Below are positions 1 to 9,133 of a stretch of 64,000 nucleotides of DNA, one piece after another. A program made the position numbers and the translations under genes. Below the pieces are notes generated by a model that saw nothing but the letters and a program-made list of their open reading frames with translations, had not been told where the DNA came from and ran no database searches. Source of the DNA: Brockia lithotrophica (GTDB lineage Bacteria > Bacillota > Bacilli > Thermicanales > DSM-22653); assembly GCF_003633725.1 (NCBI RefSeq), contig NZ_RBIJ01000003.1, positions 62,001 through 126,000 on the forward strand, read 5' to 3'. Numbering within the stretch: the stretch's first letter is position 1; the number at the start of each line of letters is the position of its first letter.

Positions 1-184
1 AAAAGACCAAGAGACGCGTCCCCATGTCGTATATGTCGCGAATGAGCTTCTTTCCTTCCTCCGTAGAAAGCTCCCGGGGGTCACGCCGGTACTGCGCCCG
101 CGCTCGGCAGTGCCGGCACTTGAGAAGGCAGGCACGCGTGACCTCCCAGATGACGAGAACCGGGTGATCGTCGAAGTGGCGCAT
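1..184 (-). CDS. Radical SAM protein, N-terminal part only
   Basis: The first 61 residues of a gene that runs off the left edge. Translation from ATG at 184 gives a segment with the CxxxCxxC iron-sulfur motif (TRACLLKCRHC, Cys19, Cys23, Cys26) that binds the 4Fe-4S cluster cleaving S-adenosylmethionine. The flanking pattern, WEVTRAC before the motif and ELSTEEG after it, is that of the SPASM-type radical SAM proteins related to the haem-synthesis enzymes AhbC/AhbD/NirJ and to the TIGR04053 family. A purine-rich stretch (GGGGAAAGGA) lies about 10 bases before the ATG. The substrate cannot be told because the rest of the domain is missing. The radical SAM assignment is firm; the subfamily is a guess. 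Confidence 0.8.
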   Translation of the reverse strand, partial: MRHFDDHPVLVIWEVTRACLLKCRHCRARAQYRRDPRELSTEEGKKLIRDIYDMGTRLLVF

Positions 185-692
185 GGGTACCGCATCCTTT
201 CCCCGTATTCCCGACTCCGGCCCTCTCGGCACCATGCGAGAGGAAGATGCCCCCGATACCCGCGCCGGGGGAATACGCTCCGCACCCTCAGCACCGCATA
301 GGGAGGAGCCTGCCCGCTTCGGCGGATGCAAACCGCTCGCGACAGAGGCGCGATCGGGGGTACGAGAAACCCGAAAACGGCCCGCCCGACCGCGGGCACG
401 ATCCATTGTAGCATGGGAAAAAAGAAAATCGCGGAAAGGGATCCTTTAGGTTCTGAATCTTTCAAGGCAAAGTTGTGACAGGAATTTGAACAAACCACGG
501 GAAGCAGGGGCCCGGAAAGGGCCGGGGCGGATCCGGAAGGTTCGAACGGCGTGCGCGCGTGCGAAAAGGGGCGGTCTCGAGAATCTCCGCGAGCGGAAGT
601 TCGCTAGAATACTAGAATAAGGGAATGGACGGGGATCCGCAGCCGAGGTTCCAAAAGGCGCAGACAACCACACGAATCCGGGAGGGGTGATC
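185..692. other. Divergent intergenic region, 508 bases
   Basis: Lies between the leftward radical SAM gene and the rightward NEW3-domain gene, so it must hold both promoters. I find no convincing reading frame. A leftward extended -10 is at 405-413, which would give the radical SAM mRNA a leader of about 215 bases. Rightward, two overlapping TAGAAT-like hexamers lie near 604-616 without a good -35. I looked for cobalamin, FMN and TPP riboswitch core motifs in the leader and saw none. Confidence 0.5.
405..413 (-). promoter_or_regulatory. Candidate extended -10 promoter of the radical SAM gene
   Basis: On the minus strand the sequence reads TGCTACAAT, matching the TGnTATAAT extended -10 pattern. 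No good -35 hexamer is seen at 16-18 bases upstream, which is tolerated for extended -10 promoters. Assignment is by pattern only. Confidence 0.35.
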
Positions 693-1853
693 ATGGCCGG
701 CATCACGGACAGGCGCGTCGCGCTTCTCGTTTTTGCGGGCCTTCTCCTCTTTGCCGTCCTTCCCCCCGCCCTTGCCGGGGCGCAAGACGAGGGCATTCGC
801 CTCTTTACCCCGTACATCCACGTGGCCGTATCCCCGGGGGACACCGTGACCTTCGACATCACGGCAACGAACACGACGGGGGCCGTACGCTCCCTCCCCC
901 TCGCGGTTCGCGCGCCGGAAGGGTGGCGGGCAGAGCTCACGGCAGGAGGACGAAAAATCGCCGGACTGGCCGTCGCCCCCGAGGAAAAGGAGACGTTTTC
1001 GCTTACCGTCGAGGTGCCGCTCAAGGTCGAGCGCGGAAGCTACGGCGTCCAAATCGTCTCTGGCTCGTCGACCCTCCTCTCCCTCACCCTCGACGTGACG
1101 GAAGCCGGGACGTTGCAGACGGAGCTCACCTCGGATCAGACGAACATGGAGGGTACGGCGAGTTCCACCTTTTCCTACGAGCTTCGCCTCCGAAACCGCA
1201 CTCCGGAAACCCAGACCTACGCCCTCCTCGCCAATGCTCCCGAGGGATGGAACGTCGTATTTCGCGTAGAAGGAAAGGACGTGACGAGCGTCACGGTTGA
1301 GCCAAACGCCACAAAGCGGATTACCGTGTCTCTCACCCCGCCGAGCAAGGTGAAGGCAGGGACGTACAAAATCCCCGTACGCGCGGAGACCAAAGGCCAA
1401 ACGGCGGAAGTCACGTTGGAAGCGGTAATTCGGGGGACATACGGCCTCAAGCTCACCACGCCCAACGAGGTCCTCTCCACGGACATCACCGCCGGCGGCA
1501 GCCGGACGCTCCAACTCGTCCTCGAAAATACGGGATCGGCCCCCCTTCACCGCATCGAACTCGCGGCGGAGAGCGTCCCCATGGGCTGGGAGGTCACGTT
1601 CGATCCGAAGACCGTAGACGTGCTGGAGCCCGGGAAGACGGCGACCGTAAACGCCACGATCCGCGCAGACCGCAAGGCGATCGCGGGCGACTACGTCCTC
1701 ACCCTCTCGGCAAACGCGGCGGAAGCGAGCGCGTCCCAAACCTTCCGCATCACGGTCAAGACCTCCCTCTGGTGGGGAATCGTTGGGTTCCTCCTCATCG
1801 CCGCCGTGGTCTTCGGCCTCTGGGAGCTCGTCCGCCGCTACGGGAGGCGATGA
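693..1853 (+). CDS. Secreted, membrane-anchored NEW3-domain protein (COG1470-like)
   Basis: A 386-residue exported protein. Residues 1-28 form a signal peptide ending in an Ala-Gly-Ala region. The body is about three repeats of a beta-rich Ig-like module of the NEW3 type (recurring P-x-GW and T/V-rich strands near residues 45-100, 150-200 and 255-310). A single membrane helix and a basic tail (residues 360-386) anchor the C-terminus. ATG at 693 is preferred over GTG at 687 because GGGAGGGG lies at normal distance from it. The gene ends three bases before an ABC-2 exporter ATPase, an arrangement common in Firmicutes, so it probably serves as the extracytoplasmic partner of that transporter. 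The transported substrate is unknown. Confidence 0.7.
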   Translation: MAGITDRRVALLVFAGLLLFAVLPPALAGAQDEGIRLFTPYIHVAVSPGDTVTFDITATNTTGAVRSLPLAVRAPEGWRAELTAGGRKIAGLAVAPEEKETFSLTVEVPLKVERGSYGVQIVSGSSTLLSLTLDVTEAGTLQTELTSDQTNMEGTASSTFSYELRLRNRTPETQTYALLANAPEGWNVVFRVEGKDVTSVTVEPNATKRITVSLTPPSKVKAGTYKIPVRAETKGQTAEVTLEAVIRGTYGLKLTTPNEVLSTDITAGGSRTLQLVLENTGSAPLHRIELAAESVPMGWEVTFDPKTVDVLEPGKTATVNATIRADRKAIAGDYVLTLSANAAEASASQTFRITVKTSLWWGIVGFLLIAAVVFGLWELVRRYGRR

Positions 1854-1856
1854 GCT

Positions 1857-2801
1857 TTGGCCCGAGAAGAAGCGGTCGTCCTCGAACACCTCACGAAGAC
1901 GTTTGGCGAAACCCGAGCGGTCGAGGACCTCAACCTCACCGTGTACGAGGGCGAGATCTTCGGGCTCCTCGGGCCCAACGGGGCGGGAAAGACGACGACG
2001 ATCCTCATGCTTTTGGGCCTCGTAGAACCCACCGAAGGACGCGTCCTCGTGTTCGGCATCGACGCCACGCGGAATCCGCGGGAGGTGAAGCGTGTGGTGG
2101 GGTACCTCCCGGACGACGTGGGGTTTTACGAGGACCTCACGGGTCGGGAAAACCTCCGCCTCACCGGGCGTCTCAACGGACTTTCCGAAGCGGAGGTGGA
2201 AGCCACCGCCGAGCGCCTCCTCGCCCGGGTGGGGTTGGAAGAGGCGGCAGACCTCCCGGTAAAGGCGTATTCCCGCGGGATGCGTCAGCGCCTGGGCCTC
2301 GCCGACACGCTCATGAAGAAGCCCAGGCTCATCGTCCTCGACGAGCCCACGTTGGGAATCGACCCCGAAGGCGTGCGGGAATTCCTCCACCTGATCCGTA
2401 CCCTGAGCCAAGAAGAAGGCGTGACCGTGCTCCTCTCCTCGCACCACCTTCACCAAGTCCAAGCCATCTGCGACCGCGTCGGGATCTTCGTCCGGGGGCG
2501 ACTCCTCGCGGTAGGGACGATCGACGAACTCTCGCGCCAGCTGTTCTCCCAAGAACCGTACGCGCTGCGCCTGACCGTCCGTCCCCTCACGGAAGACGTT
2601 CGGCAGGCGCTCTCCCGGATCCCCGGCGTCACCCGCGTGGAGCCCCAGGGAACGGACGAGCTCTTCGTGGCGGCCGCACGCGACGTGGCTGCGGAGGTAG
2701 CCCGCGAAGTCGTCGGCCGCGGAGCGGCCCTCGCCCGCCTCGAACCCGTCCGTTACGGCCTCGACGAGATCTACCACCGCTTTTTCGAGGGGGTGGCGTG
2801 A
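1857..2801 (+). CDS. ABC-2 type exporter, ATP-binding subunit
   Basis: A 314-residue ATPase of the drug/lipid exporter (CcmA/DrrA-like) type. Walker A is GPNGAGKTT near residue 43, the signature region is SRGMRQRLGLA near 140, and Walker B is LIVLDEPT followed by the H-loop SSHHL. The C-terminal 90 residues are the variable regulatory tail typical of this class. The start is TTG at 1857, just behind the GGGAGG at the end of the previous gene. It is coupled to the NEW3 protein upstream and the permease downstream (one-base gap), so the three act as one inner-membrane exporter. The cargo cannot be read from the sequence. Confidence 0.88.
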   Translation: MAREEAVVLEHLTKTFGETRAVEDLNLTVYEGEIFGLLGPNGAGKTTTILMLLGLVEPTEGRVLVFGIDATRNPREVKRVVGYLPDDVGFYEDLTGRENLRLTGRLNGLSEAEVEATAERLLARVGLEEAADLPVKAYSRGMRQRLGLADTLMKKPRLIVLDEPTLGIDPEGVREFLHLIRTLSQEEGVTVLLSSHHLHQVQAICDRVGIFVRGRLLAVGTIDELSRQLFSQEPYALRLTVRPLTEDVRQALSRIPGVTRVEPQGTDELFVAAARDVAAEVAREVVGRGAALARLEPVRYGLDEIYHRFFEGVA

Positions 2802-2802
2802 G

Positions 2803-3747
2803 ATGGACCGCGGCCTGGCCGTGCTCTACCGCAAAGAACTCGCCGACCACATCCACAGCCTTCGCTCCCTCGTGCTCGCCGCCCTCGTCGCCCTCACGTC
2901 CCTCGCCTCCCTCTTCACCGCCGCCCAAGCGCTGCGCGCGGTCGTCCCTACAGCCAAAGACCCTTCCGCCGTTTCCGTCTTTCTCATCGCCGTGAGTTCG
3001 GGTGCAAACAACCTCCCCTCGCTCGCGTCCTTCGTCGGCTTTTTGGCACCCCTCCTCGGACTCGGCATGAGCTTCGACGCCATTAGCTCGGAACGCAACC
3101 GCAGAACGCTCCTTCGCCTCCTCGCCCAACCCATCTATCGGGACGACGTGATCCTCGCGAAGTGGCTCGCCGCGCTTACCGTCGTAGGCGTGTTCTTCTT
3201 CGCGCTGGGAGTACTCGTCGTAGGCCTCGCGATCTTCTTCTTCGGCGTGCCGCCGGAGGGTGAGGAACTCCTCCGCTTCTTCACGTACCTAGCCGCGACG
3301 GTCGTGTACGTTGCGGTGTGGATTTCTTTCGGCGTGCTCCTCTCTCTCCTCTTTCGCCAGCCTTCCACGGCGATCCTCATCGGCCTCGCCGCGTGGCTCT
3401 ACTTCGTCCTCTTCCATCCCCTTCTCGTCAACCTCTTCGTCCCTGTAGACGAGGGAGCCCCCCCAAACGTACAACTTCGGCAGTTCGCCTGGCATCAAGG
3501 GTTGCTCCGCCTCTCCCCAGTGGAACTTTACCAGGAAGTTGCCACCGCACTTCTCACGCCGGAAGTCCGCACCTTGGGGCCGCTCACCCTCGGCCAGCTC
3601 GTCGGTGCGGTCCCCACCCCGCTTCCGTATTCCCAGAGCCTAATCCTCGTCCTTCCACACGTCGTCGTCCTCTTCGCTCTCGCCGCGGCCCTCTTTGCCC
3701 TCTCCTTTGCCTACTTCATGCGTCAGGACATCACGGGAAGGGAATAG
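2803..3747 (+). CDS. ABC-2 type exporter, permease subunit
   Basis: A 314-residue integral membrane protein with about six hydrophobic helices (near residues 22-45, 65-90, 115-145, 155-180, 185-205 and 275-305). The segment DAISSERNRRTLLRLLAQP is characteristic of ABC-2 permeases of the NosY/YhaP type. It starts one base after the ATPase stop, so the two are translated together. Its last 36 codons are overlapped on the opposite strand by the PhoU-like gene at 3640-4347, an unusual convergent overlap. Confidence 0.82.
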   Translation: MDRGLAVLYRKELADHIHSLRSLVLAALVALTSLASLFTAAQALRAVVPTAKDPSAVSVFLIAVSSGANNLPSLASFVGFLAPLLGLGMSFDAISSERNRRTLLRLLAQPIYRDDVILAKWLAALTVVGVFFFALGVLVVGLAIFFFGVPPEGEELLRFFTYLAATVVYVAVWISFGVLLSLLFRQPSTAILIGLAAWLYFVLFHPLLVNLFVPVDEGAPPNVQLRQFAWHQGLLRLSPVELYQEVATALLTPEVRTLGPLTLGQLVGAVPTPLPYSQSLILVLPHVVVLFALAAALFALSFAYFMRQDITGRE

Positions 3748-4347
3748 AGGAATCCCTCCCGCCTCTGTCCGCCCCGCCTCAGCCAAGTAGGCGCGAACGT
3801 CTTCGTACATCTCGGTGACGACCTCCCTTGCACAGACGAGAAAGGTGCCGTAAGCCCCAGGGAGGTCTTCCCCTTCCGCGGGAAAGCCGAACGTACGCCC
3901 CTCCTCGTGTACGCGGAGGAGGGGCGTCGCTTCTGCGACGAGAAACGCCTCTACGATCTCCTCCGCCGCCCGCAAAAGACTCCGCACGTACCGGGGAAAG
4001 GCCGCGTCCGCCTCCCCGGAAGGGCGGTTCGTACCCGCCTCCGAAAGGCGGCGTGCCATGAACACCCCGTATTGGCCGAGGCGGCGGAGGGAACGGGCGA
4101 GCTTCCCGGCGGTGATCCACCACCGGGCCTCCCTCTCCGGATGTTTCCCCATACGTAACGCGCGGAGGGCGAGTTCCTCCAACCTCCGCGCGTTTTCCCC
4201 CAGAGACTCCTCTTCGTCCGCCATCCGCCGGGCGAGCTCGCGGTCCTCGCGGAGGGTCGCCACCGTCGCCCCTTCCACGGCGCGCTTCGCCAACCGGAGT
4301 TGGGCGAGGAGGAGTCCGTGAACCTCACTCCGCAAGTCGTCTTCCAC
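3640..4347 (-). CDS. PhoU-like protein at the end of the pst operon
   Basis: A 235-residue, almost entirely helical protein without membrane segments. The spacing of helices and the segment around residues 60-100 (ALRMGKHPEREARWW, then a leucine/arginine-rich helix) resemble PhoU, the regulator that connects the Pst transporter to the phosphate sensor kinase. Similarity is weak, but the place, directly after two pstB genes (15-base gap), supports it. The start is GTG at 4347 behind GGGGGAGGACGGG. The C-terminal tail, rich in Glu, Asp, Gly and Lys, is read from the strand opposite the ABC permease and is probably disordered. A more typical phoU is at 15757-16413, so this would be a second copy. 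Confidence 0.55.
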   Translation of the reverse strand: MEDDLRSEVHGLLLAQLRLAKRAVEGATVATLREDRELARRMADEEESLGENARRLEELALRALRMGKHPEREARWWITAGKLARSLRRLGQYGVFMARRLSEAGTNRPSGEADAAFPRYVRSLLRAAEEIVEAFLVAEATPLLRVHEEGRTFGFPAEGEDLPGAYGTFLVCAREVVTEMYEDVRAYLAEAGRTEAGGIPLFPSRDVLTHEVGKGEGKEGRGESEEDDDVWKDED

Positions 4348-4362
4348 CCCGTCCTCCCCCTC

Positions 4363-5136
4363 TCAACCAAAGCGGCCGGCGACGTAGTCCTCCGTCTCTT
4401 TCTTCTTCGGCCTTTGGAAGATTTCCGAGGTCGGGCCGACCTCCACGAGATAGCCGTTGAGAAAAAAGGCAGTGATGTCGGAAATGCGCGCCGCCTGCTG
4501 CATGTTGTGCGTCACGATCACGATCGTAAGGCGCGACTTGAGTTCGTAGAGGAGCTCTTCGATCTTGGCCGTGGAGATGGGGTCCAACGCCGACGTGGGC
4601 TCGTCGAGGAGGAGGACTTCCGGATGCAAGGCCAAGGCGCGGGCGATCACGAGCCGCTGCTGCTGTCCGCCGGAGAGGGAAAGGGCCGACTCGTGAAGCC
4701 GATCCTTCACCTCGTCCCACAGAGCCGCCCACCGCAGGCTGCGTTCGACGATCTCGTCGAGTTCCGCGCGAGATACGCGCCCGTGCAAACGGGGTCCATA
4801 GGCGACGTTGTCGTAGATGCTCATGGGAAAGGGGTTCGGGCGTTGGAACACCATGCCCACGCGCCGACGCAGGGCAAGCACGTCCGTGCGCGGGTCGTAG
4901 ATGTCCTCGCCTTCGAAGAGGATTTTCCCGCGGACGCTCGTGTTGGGGATGAAGTCGTTCATGCGGTTGAGGAGGCGGATGAAGGTCGACTTCCCGCAAC
5001 CCGACGGGCCGATGAGGGCGGTAATCCGGTGTTTGGGAATGTCCAGCGTGATGCCGAAGAGGGCCTGTTTGTTGCCGTAAAAGAAGTCCACGTCGCGCAC
5101 CGAAAAGACCACGCGCTCCCCGCGTTCTGGGCTCAC
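4363..5136 (-). CDS. pstB: Phosphate ABC transporter ATPase, second copy
   Basis: A 257-residue ATPase that drives phosphate import with PstS, PstC and PstA. Walker A is GPSGCGKST, the signature is LSGGQQQR, Walker B is [12 protein letters not shown], and the phrase RLLNRMND after Walker A is specific to PstB. The start is GTG at 5136: the sequence GCAGGAGGG sits seven to eight bases before it and 17 bases after the stop of the first pstB. It is about 60 percent identical by eye to the neighbouring copy, as with pstBA and pstBB of B. subtilis, and probably arose by tandem duplication. Confidence 0.93.
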   Translation of the reverse strand: MSPERGERVVFSVRDVDFFYGNKQALFGITLDIPKHRITALIGPSGCGKSTFIRLLNRMNDFIPNTSVRGKILFEGEDIYDPRTDVLALRRRVGMVFQRPNPFPMSIYDNVAYGPRLHGRVSRAELDEIVERSLRWAALWDEVKDRLHESALSLSGGQQQRLVIARALALHPEVLLLDEPTSALDPISTAKIEELLYELKSRLTIVIVTHNMQQAARISDITAFFLNGYLVEVGPTSEIFQRPKKKETEDYVAGRFG

Positions 5137-5152
5137 GCCGGTACCCTCCTGC

Positions 5153-6019
5153 TCAGCCGAAACGTCCCGTGACGTAGTCCTCCGTCCGCTTGTCCTTCGG
5201 ACGGGTGAAGATCTCCCGCGTCGGAGCGAACTCGACGAGTCGCCCTTCGAGGAAGAACGCCGTATAGTCGGAGACGCGGGCCGCCTGCTGGAGATTGTGG
5301 GTGACGATGACGATCGTGTATTCCTTCTTGAGCTCGTAGAGGAGCTCTTCGATCTTGGCCGTGGAGATGGGGTCGAGGGCGGAGGCGGGTTCGTCGAAGA
5401 GGATGACCTCGGGTTCCACGGCAATCGTCCGGGCGATGCACAGCCGCTGCTGTTGTCCGCCGGAGAGGGAAAGGGCCGACTGGTGAAGCCGATCCTTCAC
5501 CTCATCCCACAGGGCTGCCCGACGGAGGCTTTCCTCTACGCGCGCGTCGAGCTCCGCCCGATCGCGGACGCCGTGGAAGCGGAGGGCGTAGGCGATGTTC
5601 TCGTAGATCGACTTGTTGAACGGATTGGGGCGCTGCCAGACCATGCCGATGCGCGTCCGCACGAAGCGCACGTCGACGTCCGGGCGGTTGATGTCCACGC
5701 CGCGGTAGAGGATCTGCCCTTCCGTACGCACGTCGGGGATCGTGTCGTTCATCCGGTTGAGCGCCCGGAGGTAGGTGGACTTCCCCGAACCGGACGGGCC
5801 GATGAGCGCCGTCACGTATCCCTTCCGAAATTCCAAGCTCACGCGGTCGACGGCCAGGGTTCGTCCGTAGTAGATGGACAACTCCCGCGTGCTCAAGCTC
5901 ACCTGGCCTACGGCGAGTGGGGCGTCCCAAACGCCCTCCAGTTCCCGTTCGAGGGTGGCCGCACGCTTCATCCCTAAGGGGATTCCCGTCGCAAGCGCGA
6001 GGCGCCGGAGTGCTTCCAT
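5153..6019 (-). CDS. pstB: Phosphate ABC transporter ATPase, first copy
   Basis: A 288-residue PstB with Walker [10 protein letters not shown], signature LSGGQQQR, Walker [13 protein letters not shown] and the PstB hallmark RALNRMND. Compared with the second copy it carries about 40 extra residues at the N-terminus (basic, then acidic); the ATG at 6019 has GGGGGGAAAGGG before it, but a start at Met17 is also possible. It follows pstA after a 107-base gap with no visible hairpin and belongs to the same operon. Cytoplasmic face of the inner membrane. Confidence 0.93.
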   Translation of the reverse strand: MEALRRLALATGIPLGMKRAATLERELEGVWDAPLAVGQVSLSTRELSIYYGRTLAVDRVSLEFRKGYVTALIGPSGSGKSTYLRALNRMNDTIPDVRTEGQILYRGVDINRPDVDVRFVRTRIGMVWQRPNPFNKSIYENIAYALRFHGVRDRAELDARVEESLRRAALWDEVKDRLHQSALSLSGGQQQRLCIARTIAVEPEVILFDEPASALDPISTAKIEELLYELKKEYTIVIVTHNLQQAARVSDYTAFFLEGRLVEFAPTREIFTRPKDKRTEDYVTGRFG

Positions 6020-6126
6020 GGCCCTTTCCCCCCAAAAAGATTCTCGATAATCCCCCTCAGATGCTCGGAAAAGGAACGGCCGACCGAACCCTTACGACAT
6101 GGGCCGCTTCCCGGAGCACGAACCCC

Positions 6127-7017
6127 CTACTCCGACGCCGTGAGGCGCCGGTAGAAGGCACGGCCGAGCCAACGGGCGAAGACGTTGTAGAGGAGCACGA
6201 CGAGGACGAGGAGCGCCGAGGCCCCGTCCGAGATGCGCAGGCGGTCAGGTACGAGGGATTCCGCGTTGAGCTTCCAAATGTGCACGGAGAGGACTTCCCC
6301 GGGACGCATCGGAGAAAGCGGAGAGCTCGGAGAAAAGAGGTCCCAATTCGAAAAGTCGAGGGGGAGCGTGGTCATCCCCGCCGTAAACATGAGCGCCGCC
6401 GCCTCGCCGAAGGCCCGACCCGATGCGAGGATGATCCCGGTGAGAATCCCCGGTACCGCCGAAGGAAGAAGGACGTGAACGACGGTGTGCCAACGCGTCA
6501 CGCCCAGGGCGAGGCTCGCCTCCCTCTGGTCGCGCGGGACGGCGCGAAGGGCGTCCTCCGTCACCCGGACGATGAGCGGGAGGTTGAAGATCGTAAGCGC
6601 CAGGGCGCCGCCCAGCAGGGTAAACTTCCACCCCGTGTAGTAGACGAAGACGAGGAACCCGAAAAGCCCTACGACGATGCTCGGAAGCGAGGCGAGGACT
6701 TCGACGGCGAGGCGGACGAGTTCCGTAAACGGGCCTCGGCGGGCGAATTCGGCGAGGTAGATCCCGCCGCCTACCCCGAGGGGAACGGTGATGAGGAGGG
6801 AAAGGACGAGCACGTACACCGTGTTGAAGAGCTGAATCCCTACGCCCCCGCCGGCCTCCATAGTCTTAGGCGGAGAGGTGAGGAAGTGCCAGTCGATGAC
6901 GGGCAAGCCGCGGTAAAAGATGTACCCCAAAAGGCCGAGGAGGAGGACGACGAAGAAGGTGGCGATCACGCTGAAGACCACCGTAGCGATGCGGTCGGCA
7001 GTCTTAGGAGAGATCAT
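6127..7017 (-). CDS. pstA: Phosphate ABC transporter permease PstA
   Basis: A 296-residue permease with six predicted membrane helices. The cytoplasmic loop with the EAA-type motif (EDALRAVPRDQREASLALG, near residue 165) and the nearby phrase LPSIVVGLFGF are typical of PstA. The ATG overlaps the stop codon of pstC (ATGA), so translation is coupled. With PstC it forms the channel of the high-affinity phosphate importer. Confidence 0.94.
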   Translation of the reverse strand: MISPKTADRIATVVFSVIATFFVVLLLGLLGYIFYRGLPVIDWHFLTSPPKTMEAGGGVGIQLFNTVYVLVLSLLITVPLGVGGGIYLAEFARRGPFTELVRLAVEVLASLPSIVVGLFGFLVFVYYTGWKFTLLGGALALTIFNLPLIVRVTEDALRAVPRDQREASLALGVTRWHTVVHVLLPSAVPGILTGIILASGRAFGEAAALMFTAGMTTLPLDFSNWDLFSPSSPLSPMRPGEVLSVHIWKLNAESLVPDRLRISDGASALLVLVVLLYNVFARWLGRAFYRRLTASE

Positions 7018-7931
7018 GCGTACACCCTCCTCCTACCGAGAAGGCGAACGACAAAGATGGACAGAGCGGACATGAGGAGGAGGATCACCGCCAACGTCCA
7101 GAGGACGTAGTATTCCAGCGTTCCCTCTGCGGCAAAGCCCATGCTCATCGTGATGATGCTCGTGATCGTCGCCCCCGGGTCGAGGAGCGACTTGGGGAAA
7201 CGCGGGGCGTTCCCGATGACCATCTGTACCGCCAGAGCCTCTCCGAATGCGCGCGCCATCCCGAAGATCACGGCCGTGAGGAGGCCGGGAAGGGCGGCGC
7301 GAAGGGAGAGGCGGGAAATCGTCTGCCAGCGCGTCGCGCCCAGCGCGTAAGAACCATGCTTAATTTCCGTAGGAACGGCCCGCAAGGCGTCCGTGGCCAC
7401 GCTCGTCACAGTGGGGAGGATCATCACCGTGAGGACGAGAATCCCCGTAAACAGGCTGTAGCCGATGCCCCCGAAGTGATCCCGCACGAAGGGGACGAGG
7501 AGGCGCATGCCGATGTAGCCGTAGACGACCGAGGGGATCCCGACGAGAATCTCAAGAACCGGCGTGAGGATCCGGTCCCCCCACCGGGGGGCAATTTCCG
7601 CCACAAAAATGGCCGCACCCAAGCTGAGGGGCGTCGCCAAGAGCGCGGCACCCAACGTGACGACGGCCGAACCGTAGAGAAAGGCGAGGGCGCCGTACTG
7701 CGGCGGACTCCCGAGGGGGCTCCACGTCGTCGACAAGAACTCCACCAGCGAGAGGCGGTAGCGGGTAAACGGGAGGATTCCCTGGTAAAAAATGAAAAAG
7801 TACACCGCCCCTGCGACGAGAAGGACGAGGGCGACGCTCGCAGCGAGGTACAAGAAGCCGAGCTTTTCCTGGAGTTCGCGGAAGAGGTCTACCCGCCGCC
7901 GTGATGCGGATTTCCTACGTCCGTCCGACAT
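7014..7931 (-). CDS. pstC: Phosphate ABC transporter permease PstC
   Basis: A 305-residue permease with a cytoplasmic, basic N-terminus and six membrane helices. It has the EAA loop (TDALRAVPTEIKHGSYALG) and the phrase EILVGIPSVVYGYIGM that distinguishes PstC. The ATG follows GGGGGAGGCTCA. A hairpin in the 150-base gap after pstS may lower expression of this and the following genes relative to the abundant binding protein. Confidence 0.94.
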   Translation of the reverse strand: MSDGRRKSASRRRVDLFRELQEKLGFLYLAASVALVLLVAGAVYFFIFYQGILPFTRYRLSLVEFLSTTWSPLGSPPQYGALAFLYGSAVVTLGAALLATPLSLGAAIFVAEIAPRWGDRILTPVLEILVGIPSVVYGYIGMRLLVPFVRDHFGGIGYSLFTGILVLTVMILPTVTSVATDALRAVPTEIKHGSYALGATRWQTISRLSLRAALPGLLTAVIFGMARAFGEALAVQMVIGNAPRFPKSLLDPGATITSIITMSMGFAAEGTLEYYVLWTLAVILLLMSALSIFVVRLLGRRRVYA

Positions 7932-7989
7932 TGAGCCTCCCCCTGGAACGTGGATTCACCCAAAAGATACGCCATTTCGAGACGTAAAG

Positions 7990-8018
7990 GAAGGGGTACG
8001 CCCTGCGCATACCCCTTC
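7990..8018 (-). terminator. Hairpin between pstS and pstC
   Basis: A perfect nine-base-pair inverted repeat (arms 7990-7998 and 8010-8018, 11-base loop) sits about 65 bases after the pstS stop. There is only a short T-rich stretch after it on the minus strand, so it is more likely a partial terminator or mRNA 3'-end stabiliser than a full stop. Confidence 0.5.
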
Positions 8019-8081
8019 GCACCGCCAATCGGCATCATTCTAGCAGGTTTTTCACCCGTCCACCACACGGCTCGACGGACA

Positions 8082-9056
8082 TTACTTCTTCGGAGTTACC
8101 TTCCCCTCCACGTCACGCTCGACCTTCATGTCCTTCGTGGGGATGTAGCCTTGTTTTTCCACGATTCCTCCCGGACCCTGAACTTCCGGATCCGTCATGA
8201 TGTAGTCGAGGAAGGCCTTGACGACGCCCGTAGGCTGGCCCTTCGTGTACATGTGCTCGTAAGCCCAGATCGTGTACTTGTTCTCGACGACATTTTCCTT
8301 CGTCGGGGCCACGCCGTCGATCTTGAGCGCGACGATCTTCGTGTCTTCGGGCTTCACGTAGCTCGTAGCGAGGTAGCCGATGGCTCCCGAGGTGGACGCG
8401 ATCTTTTCCTTGATCTCCCCGCTGGAGTCCGTCTGCATTTCCGCCTTTTCTTCCTGGCCGCCCAGGGCGTACTTCTTGAACGTGGCGCGCGTCCCCGAAC
8501 CCTCCGGACGTCCGATCACGGTGATCTTGAGGTCCTTACCGCCGACGTCTTTCCAGTTCGTGATCTTGCCCGTGAAGATGTCCACGAGTTGCTGCTTCGT
8601 CAGGTTGTCGACACCCGCATCCTTGTTCGCCACAGCGGCCATGACGACGACGGCGACCTTGTGGTCGACGAGGTCGTTGCACTTCCCTTGCTCCTTAAGC
8701 TCCTTCTTCTCCTCGCAGAAGATGTCGGAGTTCCCGATGTCGAAGGCGCCCTCGATCACCTTGGAGAGTCCCGTGCCGCTTCCGCCGCCCTGTACCGTGA
8801 TCTTGACGTTCGGGTGCTTCTTCATGAAGGCTTCCGCCGCCGCCTGAACGAGCGGCTGAAGGGCCGTAGCCCCGCCCGCCGTGATGCTCCCGCTCAGCTC
8901 GTCCTTCTTGGGTTCCTGCTGGCTCGGGGTCGTGGTTCCGGTGGTTTGATTGCTCTTTGCGGGTTCCTGGGACGTTTTCTGTCCGCCGCAACCCGCAAGC
9001 CCCGCGCCGAAGAGGAAGACGACCGCCAGGAGAAGTACCGCGATGCGTTTGGACAT
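8082..9056 (-). CDS. pstS: Phosphate-binding lipoprotein PstS
   Basis: A 324-residue periplasmic-binding-type protein. Residues 1-23 are a lipoprotein signal peptide with lipobox LAGC (Cys23 lipidated), followed by a Gln/Thr/Lys-rich linker and the phosphate-binding fold. The phrases GSITAGGATALQPL near residue 55, GGGSGTG near 88 and GRPEGSGTRATF near 180 carry the Ser, Thr and Gly residues that hydrogen-bond phosphate in this family. AAGGAGGTCG precedes the ATG. First gene of the pst operon, about 75 bases downstream of the predicted -10, under a Pho box. Confidence 0.95.
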   Translation of the reverse strand: MSKRIAVLLLAVVFLFGAGLAGCGGQKTSQEPAKSNQTTGTTTPSQQEPKKDELSGSITAGGATALQPLVQAAAEAFMKKHPNVKITVQGGGSGTGLSKVIEGAFDIGNSDIFCEEKKELKEQGKCNDLVDHKVAVVVMAAVANKDAGVDNLTKQQLVDIFTGKITNWKDVGGKDLKITVIGRPEGSGTRATFKKYALGGQEEKAEMQTDSSGEIKEKIASTSGAIGYLATSYVKPEDTKIVALKIDGVAPTKENVVENKYTIWAYEHMYTKGQPTGVVKAFLDYIMTDPEVQGPGGIVEKQGYIPTKDMKVERDVEGKVTPKK

Positions 9057-9133
9057 CCGACCTACGACCTCCTTGGATCTCGGGCCTTCGAACCCCCGTA
9101 TTCACCTCGGCCTGTCCTCGAGGCTCCGACACT

